33,671 bases of DNA from contig JAJPKK010000330.1 of assembly GCA_021323775.1 (NCBI GenBank), forward strand, positions 1-33,671, written 5' to 3'. This stretch comes from Hyphomicrobiales bacterium (lineage in GTDB: Bacteria; Pseudomonadota; Alphaproteobacteria; Rhizobiales; Xanthobacteraceae). The notes beneath the pieces are model-generated. The model saw only the letters and a program-made list of their open reading frames with translations. It had not been told where the DNA came from and searched no databases. Shown piece after piece: positions 25,088 through 33,643 of this stretch; the stretch's first letter is position 1; each line of letters starts with the position of its first letter. A program made the position numbers and the translations under genes.

Positions 25088-25693
25088 TCATTGATCGGGG
25101 CATGGCGCGCCGCGCTCCACCCATTCGCGGGTGAGCGCCATGAATCGCTCGTAGGGAACTGCCGGCGCGTTGCGCATCTCGCCGTGCGGACCCGCGCCCG
25201 GCGAGAATGCCCACCGCACCAGCCCGGTCTGGAAATGCGGGATGAATTGATTAGGCTTCATGCCGCCGCGAGCGGGATCGAGCAGCGCGCGGCAGAGTTC
25301 GCCGGCCGAAAGACCATCCCACGCCATTCGCAATGGGGCCAGATGCCAGTCGGGCGCTCCCGGCACGCCCGAGGCGGCCTGATTGCTCGACTGGTGACAC
25401 GTTGAACAATGAAGGCCAGGCGCGCCGCGATCTGCGGGCCCGCGCGTCACGTTCATGCTGTGGCGGCGCCGGTCGTCCCCTTGCCGGGGGAAATCTGCGC
25501 GCACGTGACAGTTCATGCAGCGCGGATGTTGTAAGACCGTCGCCATCTGGCGGAATTCTTCTCGTCCCTCCTCCAGTCGATTTTGCGCAGCAGCGTTCTG
25601 GACGGACACCACGGCCCCCGTCGCAATGACGATGCTGACGGCCATACCCACGCACAACTGGCGGATCGCGGGCACCGACTTGTCTTTGCTCAT
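25088..25693 (-). CDS. Diheme c-type cytochrome of the molybdenum hydroxylase operon
   Basis: A 201-residue protein with an N-terminal export signal (hydrophobic 12-36, NAAAQ). It has two c-type heme attachment motifs, CMNCH (59-63) and CSTCH (96-100). Later conserved stretches include [20 protein letters not shown] and [13 protein letters not shown]. The ATG overlaps the stop of the 2Fe-2S subunit gene by four bases (ATGA). In isoquinoline 1-oxidoreductase-type systems such a cytochrome takes electrons from the iron-sulfur subunit and passes them to the respiratory chain, so this enzyme probably uses that route instead of FAD/NAD. The upstream part of the open frame (to 25858) is a shadow of the neighbouring gene. 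Confidence 0.85.
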   Translation of the reverse strand: MSKDKSVPAIRQLCVGMAVSIVIATGAVVSVQNAAAQNRLEEGREEFRQMATVLQHPRCMNCHVRADFPRQGDDRRRHSMNVTRGPADRGAPGLHCSTCHQSSNQAASGVPGAPDWHLAPLRMAWDGLSAGELCRALLDPARGGMKPNQFIPHFQTGLVRWAFSPGAGPHGEMRNAPAVPYERFMALTREWVERGAPCPDQ

Positions 25694-26142
25694 TGAGAAA
25701 ATCCTGCCGCGACATGGATCGCCTTGCGGATACGCTGATAGGTTCCGCACCGGCAGATGTTGGTGATGGCAGCATCGATGTCGGCGTCGGTCGGACGCGG
25801 TTTCTCGGCGAGCAGAGCCGCGACCGCCATGATCATGCCGCTCTGGCAGTAGCCGCATTGCGGCACCTGTTCGGCGATCCAGGCCTTCTGCACCGGATGC
25901 GAGCGATTATGCGACAGCCCTTCGATCGTGGTGATCTTCCGGTCCTTGGCCTCCCCCACCGGGAACGAACAGGAGCGAACCGCACCGCCGTCCACGTGAA
26001 CCGTGCAGGCCCCGCAGGCCGCGATGCCGCAGCCGTATTTCGTGCCCGTCAATCCGAGGTGCTCCCGCAACACCCACAGCAACGGCGTGTCCGGGTCGGC
26101 GTCAACTGTCGCCGCGCGCCCATTAACGTTGAGTTTGATCAT
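25690..26142 (-). CDS. iorA: (2Fe-2S)-binding subunit, isoquinoline 1-oxidoreductase alpha type
   Basis: A 150-residue iron-sulfur subunit of the xanthine oxidase family. The plant-ferredoxin-type cluster is bound by C38, C43, C46 and C58 ([16 protein letters not shown]). The second, helical-domain cluster is bound by C96, C99, C130 and C132 ([16 protein letters not shown]). There is no FAD domain, as in IorA. ATG 26142 gives the family start MIKLNVNGR. It begins 7 bases after the large-subunit stop and overlaps the cytochrome gene by 4, so the three are one operon. Confidence 0.92.
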   Translation of the reverse strand: MIKLNVNGRAATVDADPDTPLLWVLREHLGLTGTKYGCGIAACGACTVHVDGGAVRSCSFPVGEAKDRKITTIEGLSHNRSHPVQKAWIAEQVPQCGYCQSGMIMAVAALLAEKPRPTDADIDAAITNICRCGTYQRIRKAIHVAAGFSQ

Positions 26143-26149
26143 CAGCGCC

Positions 26150-28342
26150 TCATGCGAATGAAAGACCGGCACGCGAGATCGGAAGCGCGCGGATTCGCTG
26201 TCCTGTGGCCGCGTAGACTGCATTGCACACTGCTGCCGGCACCGGAACCGGGCCGAGTTCTCCAGTGCCGCCCGGTTTGTCGTCGCTCGCGACGAAGTGG
26301 ACCTCGATCGCAGGCGTCTGCCCAAGGCGCAGCGGCTCGAAAGCATCGAAGTTCAATTGCATCGGCCGTCCGCGCTCAAAGGTTATTTCGGTTTGCATGG
26401 CCGACAGGCCCCACACCGCGCCGCCCTGAATATTGGACGCGGCGATGCCGGGATCGAGGAGGCGCCCGCAATCCACGGCCATCGTCAGCCGGCGTACGGA
26501 GAGCCGGCTGTTTCGGACCGAGACCTCCGCGACGGCTGCAACATAGCCGCCGAATGCCTTGGCCAAAGCCACGCCGCGCGCCGCTCCGCTGGGAGATCGG
26601 CGGTCCCAGCCGCTTTTCACTGCAACCAGATCGAGGACGTTGAGCGCCCGCCTGTCCGATCGCAGCATCGATCGCCGATATGCCACTGGGTCGCGTTTCG
26701 CGGCTGCCGCCAGCTCGTCCACGAAGCATTCGAGAACGAAATTATTCGGTCCGTGGCCGGTCGTGCGCCAAACCGAGGTCGGAATGTCGAGTTCGAGACG
26801 ATGCTGTTCCACGAGCTGATTGGCAATGTCGTAAGGCTGTTCGATAATTCCTTCGACTGCCATGGTGTCGAATTTTTCGGGAGGCGCGACCGCTTCAGTC
26901 CAATCCTTGATGTCCCCGAGCATGCTGCGGGGGAAAATATAGAGCATCTGCGAGGGCGAGACGACGCGGTGCGAAAGGGCGACAGCCGATCCGGAGGAGT
27001 CGAGCGCGCCGGCGATCCTGTGCAGCACGGCGGGCCGGTAGAAGTCGTGCGTCATGTCTTCTTCGCGCGACCAGATCAGCTTTACCGGCTGCTTGACCGC
27101 CATCGCGGCGACCAGCGTCTGCTTGACGAAGTCGGCGAGCAGTCTTCGCCCGAACCCGCCGCCAAGCAGAGTGCGGCGTATGATGATCCGCTCAGGCGGC
27201 AGCCCCGTCACCTGCGCCGCCACTGCCTGCGCCAGCTCCACTCCTTGCGTCGGCGCCCAGATCTCGCACCGCCCATCGGCGACGTGGGCGGTGCAGTTCA
27301 TCGGCTCCATCGTGGCGTGCGCTTCGAATGGAAGCTGATACGTGGCTTCGAGTTTCGTGGCGCCATCCATCGCGGACGACGCGCTGCCTTTCTCCAGATG
27401 CGTGAAGAAAGGACCGGACGACAGCCGCTGGGCATACACCTGATCGAATGCGGTGGCGCTGCTAAACTCGCTGCCGGCGGCGGACCAGACGAGGTTTGCG
27501 TCCTCAAGCGCCCGCTTCGCCTGCCAGTAGGTCCTGGCGACGACGATCAGTCCGTCGGAGATTTCCAGGACCGTGACAACGCCCGGCCGTGATTTGAGCG
27601 AATCTGCGTCATGTTTTTCAAGTTTCGAGCCAAGCCGCGGGGCGCGGCGCACCGCTGCGAGGAGCATCCCCGGCAGTCTCACGTCGATGCCGAATTCGGC
27701 ACTGCCGTCGACCTTGGCGGGGATATCCCAACGACGAAGCGCCCCCCCCGGGGACGGCGGATCGTCGCGGAGCTTCGGCGCGGTTGGCACCGGCAGCTTT
27801 GCGGCATCGGCCGCAACCGCGCCGAAACTCAAGGTCCGGCGGCCGTCCGGGTGCGCAATCCTGCCGTTGCCCAGAGTGACGCCGTCGACGGAAACGCCCC
27901 ACCGCGCCGCCGCGGCAGAAACCAGCATTTCTCGGGCCGCTGCGCCCATCTGGCGCATCAACTGGTAGAAAGATGAAGTGCCCTGGCTGTTGCCGGTGAA
28001 CATCCAGTTGTAGACCGGGTCGCGATAAGCCGGTGCAAACGGGGCGAATGCGATCGCTACTTTTTCCAAGGGCAGATAGAGTTCGTCTGCAATCGCAGCG
28101 GCCAAGGTCGTGCTAATCCCCTGTCCCATCTCCGATTGGGAAGCGATGACCGTGACGGAGCCGTCTCGACCGATACGCACCCAGGCCGTCAGGCTGGCGG
28201 TCTCTTTTGCGGGATTCGGCGCTGCGTGTCCCTCACCGGGGATTATCGCTGCGGATAAGACCAGAGCTCCGCCGCGAAGAACGGCCCGGCGCGTGAACCG
28301 GACAGCGGCATTCGATCGATCGCGTAGCTTCACAGTGTTCAC
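26150..28342 (-). CDS. iorB: Molybdopterin-binding large subunit, isoquinoline 1-oxidoreductase beta type
   Basis: A 730-residue xanthine-dehydrogenase-family molybdenum hydroxylase subunit. The N-terminus has a twin-arginine signal ([11 protein letters not shown]18-R19, then a hydrophobic stretch), so the complex is exported folded. Mo-cofactor motifs include [24 protein letters not shown] and the C-terminal [11 protein letters not shown] with the catalytic base Glu. The start is GTG at 28342 with AGGA 8 bases upstream; no nearer ATG keeps the Tat signal. Such enzymes hydroxylate N-heterocycles or oxidise aldehydes, and the substrate here is unknown. It is first in an operon with iorA and a cytochrome c gene, divergent from an HxlR regulator. 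No XdhC/CoxF-type maturation gene is visible. Confidence 0.9.
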   Translation of the reverse strand: MNTVKLRDRSNAAVRFTRRAVLRGGALVLSAAIIPGEGHAAPNPAKETASLTAWVRIGRDGSVTVIASQSEMGQGISTTLAAAIADELYLPLEKVAIAFAPFAPAYRDPVYNWMFTGNSQGTSSFYQLMRQMGAAAREMLVSAAAARWGVSVDGVTLGNGRIAHPDGRRTLSFGAVAADAAKLPVPTAPKLRDDPPSPGGALRRWDIPAKVDGSAEFGIDVRLPGMLLAAVRRAPRLGSKLEKHDADSLKSRPGVVTVLEISDGLIVVARTYWQAKRALEDANLVWSAAGSEFSSATAFDQVYAQRLSSGPFFTHLEKGSASSAMDGATKLEATYQLPFEAHATMEPMNCTAHVADGRCEIWAPTQGVELAQAVAAQVTGLPPERIIIRRTLLGGGFGRRLLADFVKQTLVAAMAVKQPVKLIWSREEDMTHDFYRPAVLHRIAGALDSSGSAVALSHRVVSPSQMLYIFPRSMLGDIKDWTEAVAPPEKFDTMAVEGIIEQPYDIANQLVEQHRLELDIPTSVWRTTGHGPNNFVLECFVDELAAAAKRDPVAYRRSMLRSDRRALNVLDLVAVKSGWDRRSPSGAARGVALAKAFGGYVAAVAEVSVRNSRLSVRRLTMAVDCGRLLDPGIAASNIQGGAVWGLSAMQTEITFERGRPMQLNFDAFEPLRLGQTPAIEVHFVASDDKPGGTGELGPVPVPAAVCNAVYAATGQRIRALPISRAGLSFA

Positions 28343-28548
28343 GTGCTATCCTGGGCTTATTCCTCGGCTGGGCGCCGCGTTTATGGCTGTGATTTAGGGC
28401 GACGAGAGGCGCTCGATGAACGCGCCCGCGATGGCTATGACCGGACTGTCGCGCATAATCAACGCACCAGTTGGTTAGTCGAGCCTCGGCCTATGCAAGG
28501 TCGTCAGGCCGCGATAAGGGAGCGCGCGATGGAAGGGAGCGGCAGCAA
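28343..28548. promoter_or_regulatory. Shared divergent control region, iorB and hxlR-type gene
   Basis: This 206-base gap must hold the promoters of the minus-strand molybdenum hydroxylase operon and the plus-strand regulator. CGCACCAGTTGGTTAG near 28464-28479 contains ACCA-GT-TGGT, a short inverted repeat and possible regulator site. A related TTGGTTG occurs after the regulator gene. The assignment rests on position. Confidence 0.4.
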
Positions 28549-28926
28549 ATGGCCAACAGACTCGCCAAGAGCTTTAATTGTCCCACCGAATTCACGCTGC
28601 AGGTGCTCGGCGGGAAATGGAAAACGGTGATCTTGTGCTACCTGTCGCTCGGTCCGCTCCGGTACGCCGAGCTGCGGAACTTCATGCCGAACCTGAGCGA
28701 TAAGGTGCTCTCACAGCGCCTGCGCGAGCTGACCGAGGCCGGACTTATCGAGCGCCGCAAAGGAGAGGGTGGCGACAAATCGGAGGTCTACGCCTTGGCG
28801 GAGCGGGCCCAGTCGCTCCGGCGCGTTCTCGCTGAGCTTTACGGCTGGGGCGAAACCAACGCGGCGGAGTTCGGCGTCAGTGTGGGTCATCCGCTGAGAT
28901 CGACCCAGGGATTGCGGAAGCGGTGA
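28549..28926 (+). CDS. HxlR-family transcriptional regulator
   Basis: A 125-residue winged-helix regulator. The HxlR signature is clear: FNCPTEFTLQVLGGKWKTVI at 9-28, LGPLRYAELRNFMPNLSDKV with LSQRLRELTEAGLIERR as recognition region, and the wing YALAERAQSL. The Cys at 11 is in the position used for redox or electrophile sensing in several HxlR proteins. ATG 28549 has GGGAG about 10 bases upstream. Its divergent position suggests that it controls the iorB-iorA-cytochrome operon, probably in response to the aldehyde or heterocycle substrate. Confidence 0.88.
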   Translation: MANRLAKSFNCPTEFTLQVLGGKWKTVILCYLSLGPLRYAELRNFMPNLSDKVLSQRLRELTEAGLIERRKGEGGDKSEVYALAERAQSLRRVLAELYGWGETNAAEFGVSVGHPLRSTQGLRKR

Positions 28927-28962
28927 GCGTCAATGTGCCGCCCCATTCCGGCGCAATGTGAT

Positions 28963-28995
28963 CAACCAATGATCATACAACGACGCCGTTGGTTG
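28963..28995. repeat. Inverted repeat CAACCAA/TTGGTTG
   Basis: CAACCAA (28963-28969) and TTGGTTG (28989-28995) are perfect reverse complements 19 bases apart, with ATGATCAT-like palindromic sequence between. It lies just before the MscS gene start. The half-site resembles the TTGGTTA upstream of the regulator gene. It may be a regulator site. Confidence 0.4.
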
Positions 28996-29017
28996 GCCAC
29001 TCTTGGGAGCCGCTCCG

Positions 29018-29614
29018 ATGAATGACTTTGCCGCCTGGTTGGCCCGATACAACGTCAACCTCCTTGCGACGATCGGGGTCGTGATCGGCGCTTTCGTCCT
29101 CAGCTGTCTGCTGAAGCGCCCGCTGCGAGACTCGCTGCGGGAATTGGCGCCCCGGCTCCGGCTGCCCTATGAGACAGTGCTGACCACGACGCGCTTCCTG
29201 ATCGGCGCATTGTGGGTCCTTGCCGCGATGCTGGTGCTGGAAATCTGGGGCGTCAGCGTTGGCGGGCTTTGGACCGTTCTGGTCAGCGCCGCGACCATCG
29301 TCGGGGTTGGGTTCCTCGCGACCTGGACGATGATCAGCAATATAACGGCGAGCTTTTTTATCGCCTTCTGGCGCCCGTTCCGTCTCGGCGACACAGTAGA
29401 GATGCTGCCGGAGAATCTGAGCGGGCGGGTGATTGACATCAATCTGATGTTCATTGTCGTCCGCGAGAACGGCGGCGCCGTAATTCAGATTCCAAACAAT
29501 CTCTTCTTTCAAAAGATGTTCAGGGTGAGCGGCAACCGCAGCAAAACTCTGTTTGAGGAATATGAATCAGGCACCGGCATTGCTCAACCGGCTCCATTGG
29601 ACCCAGGCCATTAG
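29018..29614 (+). CDS. Small mechanosensitive channel, MscS family
   Basis: A 198-residue inner-membrane protein with three hydrophobic segments (about 15-35, 60-85, 88-110). The MscS core follows: GVGFLATWTMISNITASFFI, then FWRPFRLGDTVEM, GRVIDINLMFIVVRENGGAV and IQIPNNLFFQKMF, the pore helix leading into the beta domain. The large cytoplasmic cage of E. coli MscS is shortened, as in many short rhizobial homologues. It should release solutes under osmotic downshock. ATG 29018 is chosen over TTG 29003. It is next to but not obviously coupled with the regulator gene. Confidence 0.85.
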   Translation: MNDFAAWLARYNVNLLATIGVVIGAFVLSCLLKRPLRDSLRELAPRLRLPYETVLTTTRFLIGALWVLAAMLVLEIWGVSVGGLWTVLVSAATIVGVGFLATWTMISNITASFFIAFWRPFRLGDTVEMLPENLSGRVIDINLMFIVVRENGGAVIQIPNNLFFQKMFRVSGNRSKTLFEEYESGTGIAQPAPLDPGH

Positions 29615-29635
29615 ACCGGAAGAAAAGAAAACGCC

Positions 29636-30047
29636 ATGCAACTCCACGCTTACCCGTTTCTTTGAGGGCCCCTGCGAAGAAGCGATCGAGTTCTACCGCG
29701 CCAAGCTCGGCGCCGGGGTGACGAGGCTTGCCCGCTTCAAGGACGCCTCGGAGCCGCATTCCCCGGCATGAGCCCGCCCGGCGGCGAAAACAAGATAATG
29801 CACGCAAACCTGCGCATCGGCGACACCACCCGTGTTGGCGTCTGACCGTCGCTGCCAAGGACGCCTCGCTTCCAGGGCTTTGCGTTGTCGCTGATTGCCT
29901 CCTCCGATGCCGAGGCCGAACGCCTGTTCGGTGGCCTCGCTGACGGAGGCGCGGTGCAGATGCTGTTGGCCAAAGCCTTCTGCCTCGCGCTTCGGCATGG
30001 TTGTCGATCGTTTCGGCGTGTCGTGGATGGCCTATGCGGCGCCCTGA
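29636..30047 (+). pseudogene. VOC/PhnB-like glyoxalase-fold gene with several frameshifts
   Basis: Pieces of a PhnB-type VOC protein lie in order but in different frames: MQLHAYPFL at 29636, GPCEEAIEFYRAKLGAGVTR, PPGGENKIMHANLRIGDTT, SDGRCQGR, FQGFALSLIASSDAEAERLF then GGLADGGAVQMLLAKAF, and finally MVVDRFGVSWMAYAAP followed by TGA at 30045-30047. At least three frame changes are needed, so the gene is dead. Intact relatives are about 140 residues, which fits the 412-base span. Confidence 0.75.
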
Positions 30048-30582
30048 TAAGGCTGCTGCTTTCATGGCGGTTTTCCCCGGAGGGGCGCGGCCGCGTCGAG
30101 CCATGACACTCCTTGACCGACCCGCCGCGCCAGCTCCGTGAACCGAACGCATGTGATCGGTAACAAATAAGCGCCGAATTGGACCCGCGTGAGCAACCGC
30201 TGCTACGGCGAAGCCCCGTGGGAGAAAGCCCACATCATTGGCAGCGGCAAGAACATGGATTTGCTCTGTGCCAAGGCGCGGCTTGAACGCATCGCCCGGC
30301 ATACCGATTCGAACGGACGTCAGAATACTGGCTGGACGGCGACGCTTGACACCAACACGCCGCCGCGAAAGATACCCATGGGCGTCGCACTTGTCGCGCC
30401 GCCTACCGTATTTTGACAGGCAGGCGGCGAGCGTTGCTCATTCTCCAAGCCGGGGGAATTTTTAGCGATTGATGCGACGCATCGGAAATGCCGCATCGAG
30501 GACCATCGTAACTGAACTCTGTTTACTGTCCGCGCCACTAACGCGTATCATGGCGCCTCCAGGGGCGAGGGGAGAACGACGG
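30048..30582. other. Intergenic region upstream of the SGNH hydrolase
   Basis: A 75-codon frame (30189-30416, GTG start) lacks a recognisable family and is not called. CGCCGCCT (30397-30404) and AGGCGGCG (30422-30429) form an inverted repeat. The AT-rich segment after it (GGGGGAATTTTTAGCGATTG) could be part of the promoter for the downstream gene. The frame of that gene stays open up to 30469. Confidence 0.45.
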
Positions 30583-32748
30583 ATGCGGACCAACGTGCTG
30601 GTAACTGCAACCCTGATTGTTTCGATGCAGATTTTTGGCATTAGAGCCGGGCACACTGCGGATCTCTTCTGGGAGGTCGAGAACCCTTATCGCTTCTTCA
30701 AGCGCGCCTCCTCGTTCGAGGCACACGAGAAGGCTTTCAACGCGGTGCGCGGCTCGCCGGTCCAGCCGCCGCCGGCAAATATCCTGTGGAGGGTCGAGCG
30801 GCGCCTCAACGATCCCGATTGCAAGGATTCCTCGACGCCGGACAATTGCCTTGCCACCGCCCGGCCGGGCTTTGAAAAGAGCAGGCTCGGCTGGGCTGCG
30901 CAGACGGTCGACCTCAACTGCTACGATCGCAATGCCCGGCCACGACGCTACCTGGTGACGTGCGACCGGCAGTATTCCTGGGGCGCGGCGAAGGAGGATT
31001 ATATCCTCCCGGATGCCCACACCGTGGTCATGTGGATCGCGCCCGATCGCCTGGCGAGCGCCGGCGGGGGCGACTGCGTTTGGACGTGGCAGCCCAGGAG
31101 GGCGGGCCTCCCGCCCGAGACCCGCAAGCAGGCCTGCAACCTCAAGCTGGTGATCCGGCGGGTGCCGTTCTCGCTCAACCGATCCGCCTCAGGCGTCTCG
31201 GTCAAGGTCGAGCTGCCGAACGGGACCACGCTCGCCGACCCAAATGTGACGGTCGAAGATGTCTTCGTAGTCGCCATGGGCGACAGCTTCGCGTCGGGCG
31301 AAAGCAACCCCGACCGGCCGGTCACCTTCAGCCGATCCCGCGAAATGGTCTACGATCCGATCAATGCGGACGATCGGCAGCTCGCCTATCGGGGGTTCAA
31401 CCTTGAGACGCCGAAATACGGGGTCGCGGCGACCGATAGCGGCATCAATCCCAAGTCGCTGCCGAAACGGCTCATGGAAGATGAGGAGAGAGGCACCGTC
31501 TTCAAGCTGTCGTCGCGAGAGTTCCAGCAAGCGTTTGATCGCAGCGGGCCGCAGTGGCTGAGCCCGGACTGTCATCGTTCTCAATACGGCTATCCGTTCC
31601 GCGTCAGCATGGGACTTGCGCTGGAGAACCGTCACCGCGCGGTGACTTTCGTCAGTCTCGCCTGCTCGGGCGCCGACATCGTCGAAGGGCTGTTCGCGGA
31701 GCGCGACGCGCGCGAGCAATTCTCCGGCGCCAACGCGCAGAAGAAGGTCGTGCCTCAGCTTGATCAATTGAGCGATCTGATCTGCAAGACCGGCGCTGCC
31801 GGACGGACGCGGACCGTGTCGTACCGTCTGCCCGTGTATCGGTCGGGCTCTACCGCCATTGGCGAACAGGTCTTCACCAAGCAATGGTGCCCGCCGGAAA
31901 GCCGCAAGCGGCCGATCGACGTTTTCCTGCTCTCCGTCGGCGGCAACGATGTGGGCTTCGGGCCGCTGGTCGCCTATGCGATGACCGAAAGTGCGAGCGA
32001 TCTCGCGCCAATCGCCGGCCTGGTGGGTCAGGAGCTGCGGTTCTCTCCTTCAGTATCGCAGGCCTATTTGCGCGTGCTCGACCGCCGCATGAGGGCCGTC
32101 AAAGAAGCCTTGAGCGACGCCTTCGGAGTCGATCCGTCCCGCGTGCTGCAAAACGCCTATGAACCGATCCAGTTCGACGAAACCGGCAATGTGTGCGGCG
32201 CCGAGCCGACGCTCGGGCTCGATGTGCATCCGAAACTGCGCTACAGCCGCGAGCGCACCCAGGAAGTCTCCAGCTTTGTGCGCGACCTGCAGGCGCGGCT
32301 CGAATGCATCACGGACGGCCGCAGGGCAGGTTGTCCCGGCGGGCTTGCCACTGGCGCCGGCACCGGTTTCCATCTCATCGTCGACCATATGGTGGAATTC
32401 GCGCGGCGCGGCGTCTGCGCCAGAGATCCCCAGAAGCCGCTCGTCGATCAGGTCAACATGAACGTGCCGCGCCTGTCGCATGCAACCGATCAGTGGGTGC
32501 CTTACTCGCCGGCCGCCGCATTACCCTATGCGCACCATTGGCGGCTCGCTCGCAGCCCGAACGATACGTTCCTTGCCGGCAACACTCATCGCGAGGAGCT
32601 CTCTGTCTTCGATGATCTGCAGCCGGTCTATGCGGCGCTCTACAGCGGCGCCTTCCACCCGAGCGCGGAAGGCCACGCAATCGTCGCCGATCACGTTCTG
32701 CGTCACGTTAACGAGCTTTTGGAGAAGCGGTCGCTGGCGCAGAATTGA
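30583..32748 (+). CDS. Large exported SGNH/GDSL-family hydrolase
   Basis: A 721-residue protein with a signal peptide (MRTNVLVTATLIVSMQIFGI, cleavage near HTA-DLF). SGNH blocks: block I MGDSFASGES with the nucleophile Ser at 235, block III SVGGNDVGFG with the Asn, and block V AFHPSAEGH with the catalytic His at 692. The Asp usually three residues before that His is not seen (YSGAFHP), so the enzyme may use a Ser-His dyad as some secreted esterases do. It has many Cys pairs, suggesting disulfides. A 200-residue N-terminal region and a long insert between blocks I and III have no recognised domain. AGGGGAGAA precedes the ATG. Probably a periplasmic esterase or lipase; the substrate is unknown. 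Confidence 0.85.
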   Translation: MRTNVLVTATLIVSMQIFGIRAGHTADLFWEVENPYRFFKRASSFEAHEKAFNAVRGSPVQPPPANILWRVERRLNDPDCKDSSTPDNCLATARPGFEKSRLGWAAQTVDLNCYDRNARPRRYLVTCDRQYSWGAAKEDYILPDAHTVVMWIAPDRLASAGGGDCVWTWQPRRAGLPPETRKQACNLKLVIRRVPFSLNRSASGVSVKVELPNGTTLADPNVTVEDVFVVAMGDSFASGESNPDRPVTFSRSREMVYDPINADDRQLAYRGFNLETPKYGVAATDSGINPKSLPKRLMEDEERGTVFKLSSREFQQAFDRSGPQWLSPDCHRSQYGYPFRVSMGLALENRHRAVTFVSLACSGADIVEGLFAERDAREQFSGANAQKKVVPQLDQLSDLICKTGAAGRTRTVSYRLPVYRSGSTAIGEQVFTKQWCPPESRKRPIDVFLLSVGGNDVGFGPLVAYAMTESASDLAPIAGLVGQELRFSPSVSQAYLRVLDRRMRAVKEALSDAFGVDPSRVLQNAYEPIQFDETGNVCGAEPTLGLDVHPKLRYSRERTQEVSSFVRDLQARLECITDGRRAGCPGGLATGAGTGFHLIVDHMVEFARRGVCARDPQKPLVDQVNMNVPRLSHATDQWVPYSPAAALPYAHHWRLARSPNDTFLAGNTHREELSVFDDLQPVYAALYSGAFHPSAEGHAIVADHVLRHVNELLEKRSLAQN

Positions 32749-32750
32749 GC

Positions 32751-33446
32751 CTATTCGCTCTTGCCAATCTGCTTGAGCTTGGCGAGCACGGCCTGGACGT
32801 CCAGCTCCTCTTCCCCTTCCTTTTCCTTCGGGCTTGCGGCGGGCTCGAGCTCCGCTGAAGGGCGTGCGGTCGTAACTTCGGCCGGAAGCAGGGTTGCTCC
32901 GGTTTCTGGCTCGGCCGGCTTGTCCTTGGCGGCGCGCTGGACCTCGAAATCGAGATCGATCTGAGAGCACAGGCCAAGCGTCACCGGGTCCATGGGAGCG
33001 AGGTTGGGGGCGTTCCAATGGGTGCGTTCGCGGATCGCCTCGATGGTCGACTTGGTCGTGCCGACAAGACGCATGATCTGGCTGTCCTTCAGCTCAGGGT
33101 GGTTGCGCACCAGCCAGAGGATGGCGTTCGGGCGATCCTGCCGGCGCGAGACCGGAGTATATCGTGGCCCCTTTTTCCGCTTTGGCTCGGGCAAATGCAC
33201 CTTCGGCTCGGCGAGCCGGAGCCGATAATTGGGGTCGGCCTCGCCCTTGGCAAGCTCATCGCGGGTGAGCTGTCCGCTCACAATGGGGTCACGTCCGATG
33301 ATGCTCTGAACGCCCTCATCATCCGCAATGGCCTTCACCTCGAGGGGGTGGAGCTTGCAGAAGTCGGCAATCTGGTCGAACGTCAATGCCGTGTTTTCGA
33401 CCAGCCAGACGGCGGTTGCCTTCGGCATAAGGGGCTGGGTCGCCAT
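32751..33446 (-). CDS. trcR: TrcR-type cell cycle transcriptional regulator (DUF1013)
   Basis: A 231-residue DUF1013 protein. Conserved stretches: PKATAVWLVENTALTFDQIA with DFCKLHPLEVKAIADDEG at the start, RQDRPNAILWLVRNHPELKD, SQIMRLVGTTKSTIEAIRER with THWNAPNLAPMDPVTLGLCS and QIDLD. Two helix-turn-helix-like units are suggested. The C-terminal 70 residues are acidic, Pro/Glu-rich and probably disordered, ending in a short helix (DVQAVLAKLKQIG). The family is conserved in alphaproteobacteria and linked to cell-cycle gene control. GGAG lies 8 bases before ATG 33446. Its stop is only 2 bases from that of the convergent SGNH gene. Confidence 0.88.
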   Translation of the reverse strand: MATQPLMPKATAVWLVENTALTFDQIADFCKLHPLEVKAIADDEGVQSIIGRDPIVSGQLTRDELAKGEADPNYRLRLAEPKVHLPEPKRKKGPRYTPVSRRQDRPNAILWLVRNHPELKDSQIMRLVGTTKSTIEAIRERTHWNAPNLAPMDPVTLGLCSQIDLDFEVQRAAKDKPAEPETGATLLPAEVTTARPSAELEPAASPKEKEGEEELDVQAVLAKLKQIGKSE

Positions 33447-33572
33447 GGTAAATTCTCCTTGCGCTCCGTCCCGCCCGCGGGCGGAGCCTATTGCCATCGA
33501 AGATGACGAGGATAGTCAATATATAGGCGCGCCGCCTCGGCTTGCGCAACCCCGGCGCCAGGAACTGTCGTA

Positions 33573-33615
33573 AGCACACGAGTTGTCCGGGTTAGGTAGC
33601 ACACGAGTTGTCCGG
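33573..33615 (+). mobile_element. Probable IS left end with tandem terminal repeats
   Basis: AGCACACGAGTTGTCCGG occurs at 33573-33590 and 33598-33615, spaced 25 bases apart and separated by GTTAGGT. Directly repeated copies just before a transposase-like start suggest the transposase-binding end of an insertion sequence whose body lies beyond the window. The boundary with host DNA is not certain. Confidence 0.55.
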
Positions 33616-33643
33616 TTTTCTGCCCCTGCGAGGGGGCGAATCG

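Noticed and set aside
26297-27592. Plus-strand open frame of 431 codons
   Set aside because: Antisense shadow of the molybdenum hydroxylase large subunit, which has clear motifs and a Tat signal.
30301-30330. GTTCGAATC on the minus strand, like a tRNA T-loop
   Set aside because: The flanking bases do not form a 5-bp T stem and no acceptor or anticodon arm could be found.
30189-30416. 75-codon plus-strand frame starting at GTG
   Set aside because: No family recognised and no ribosome-binding site; it may be a remnant but cannot be supported.
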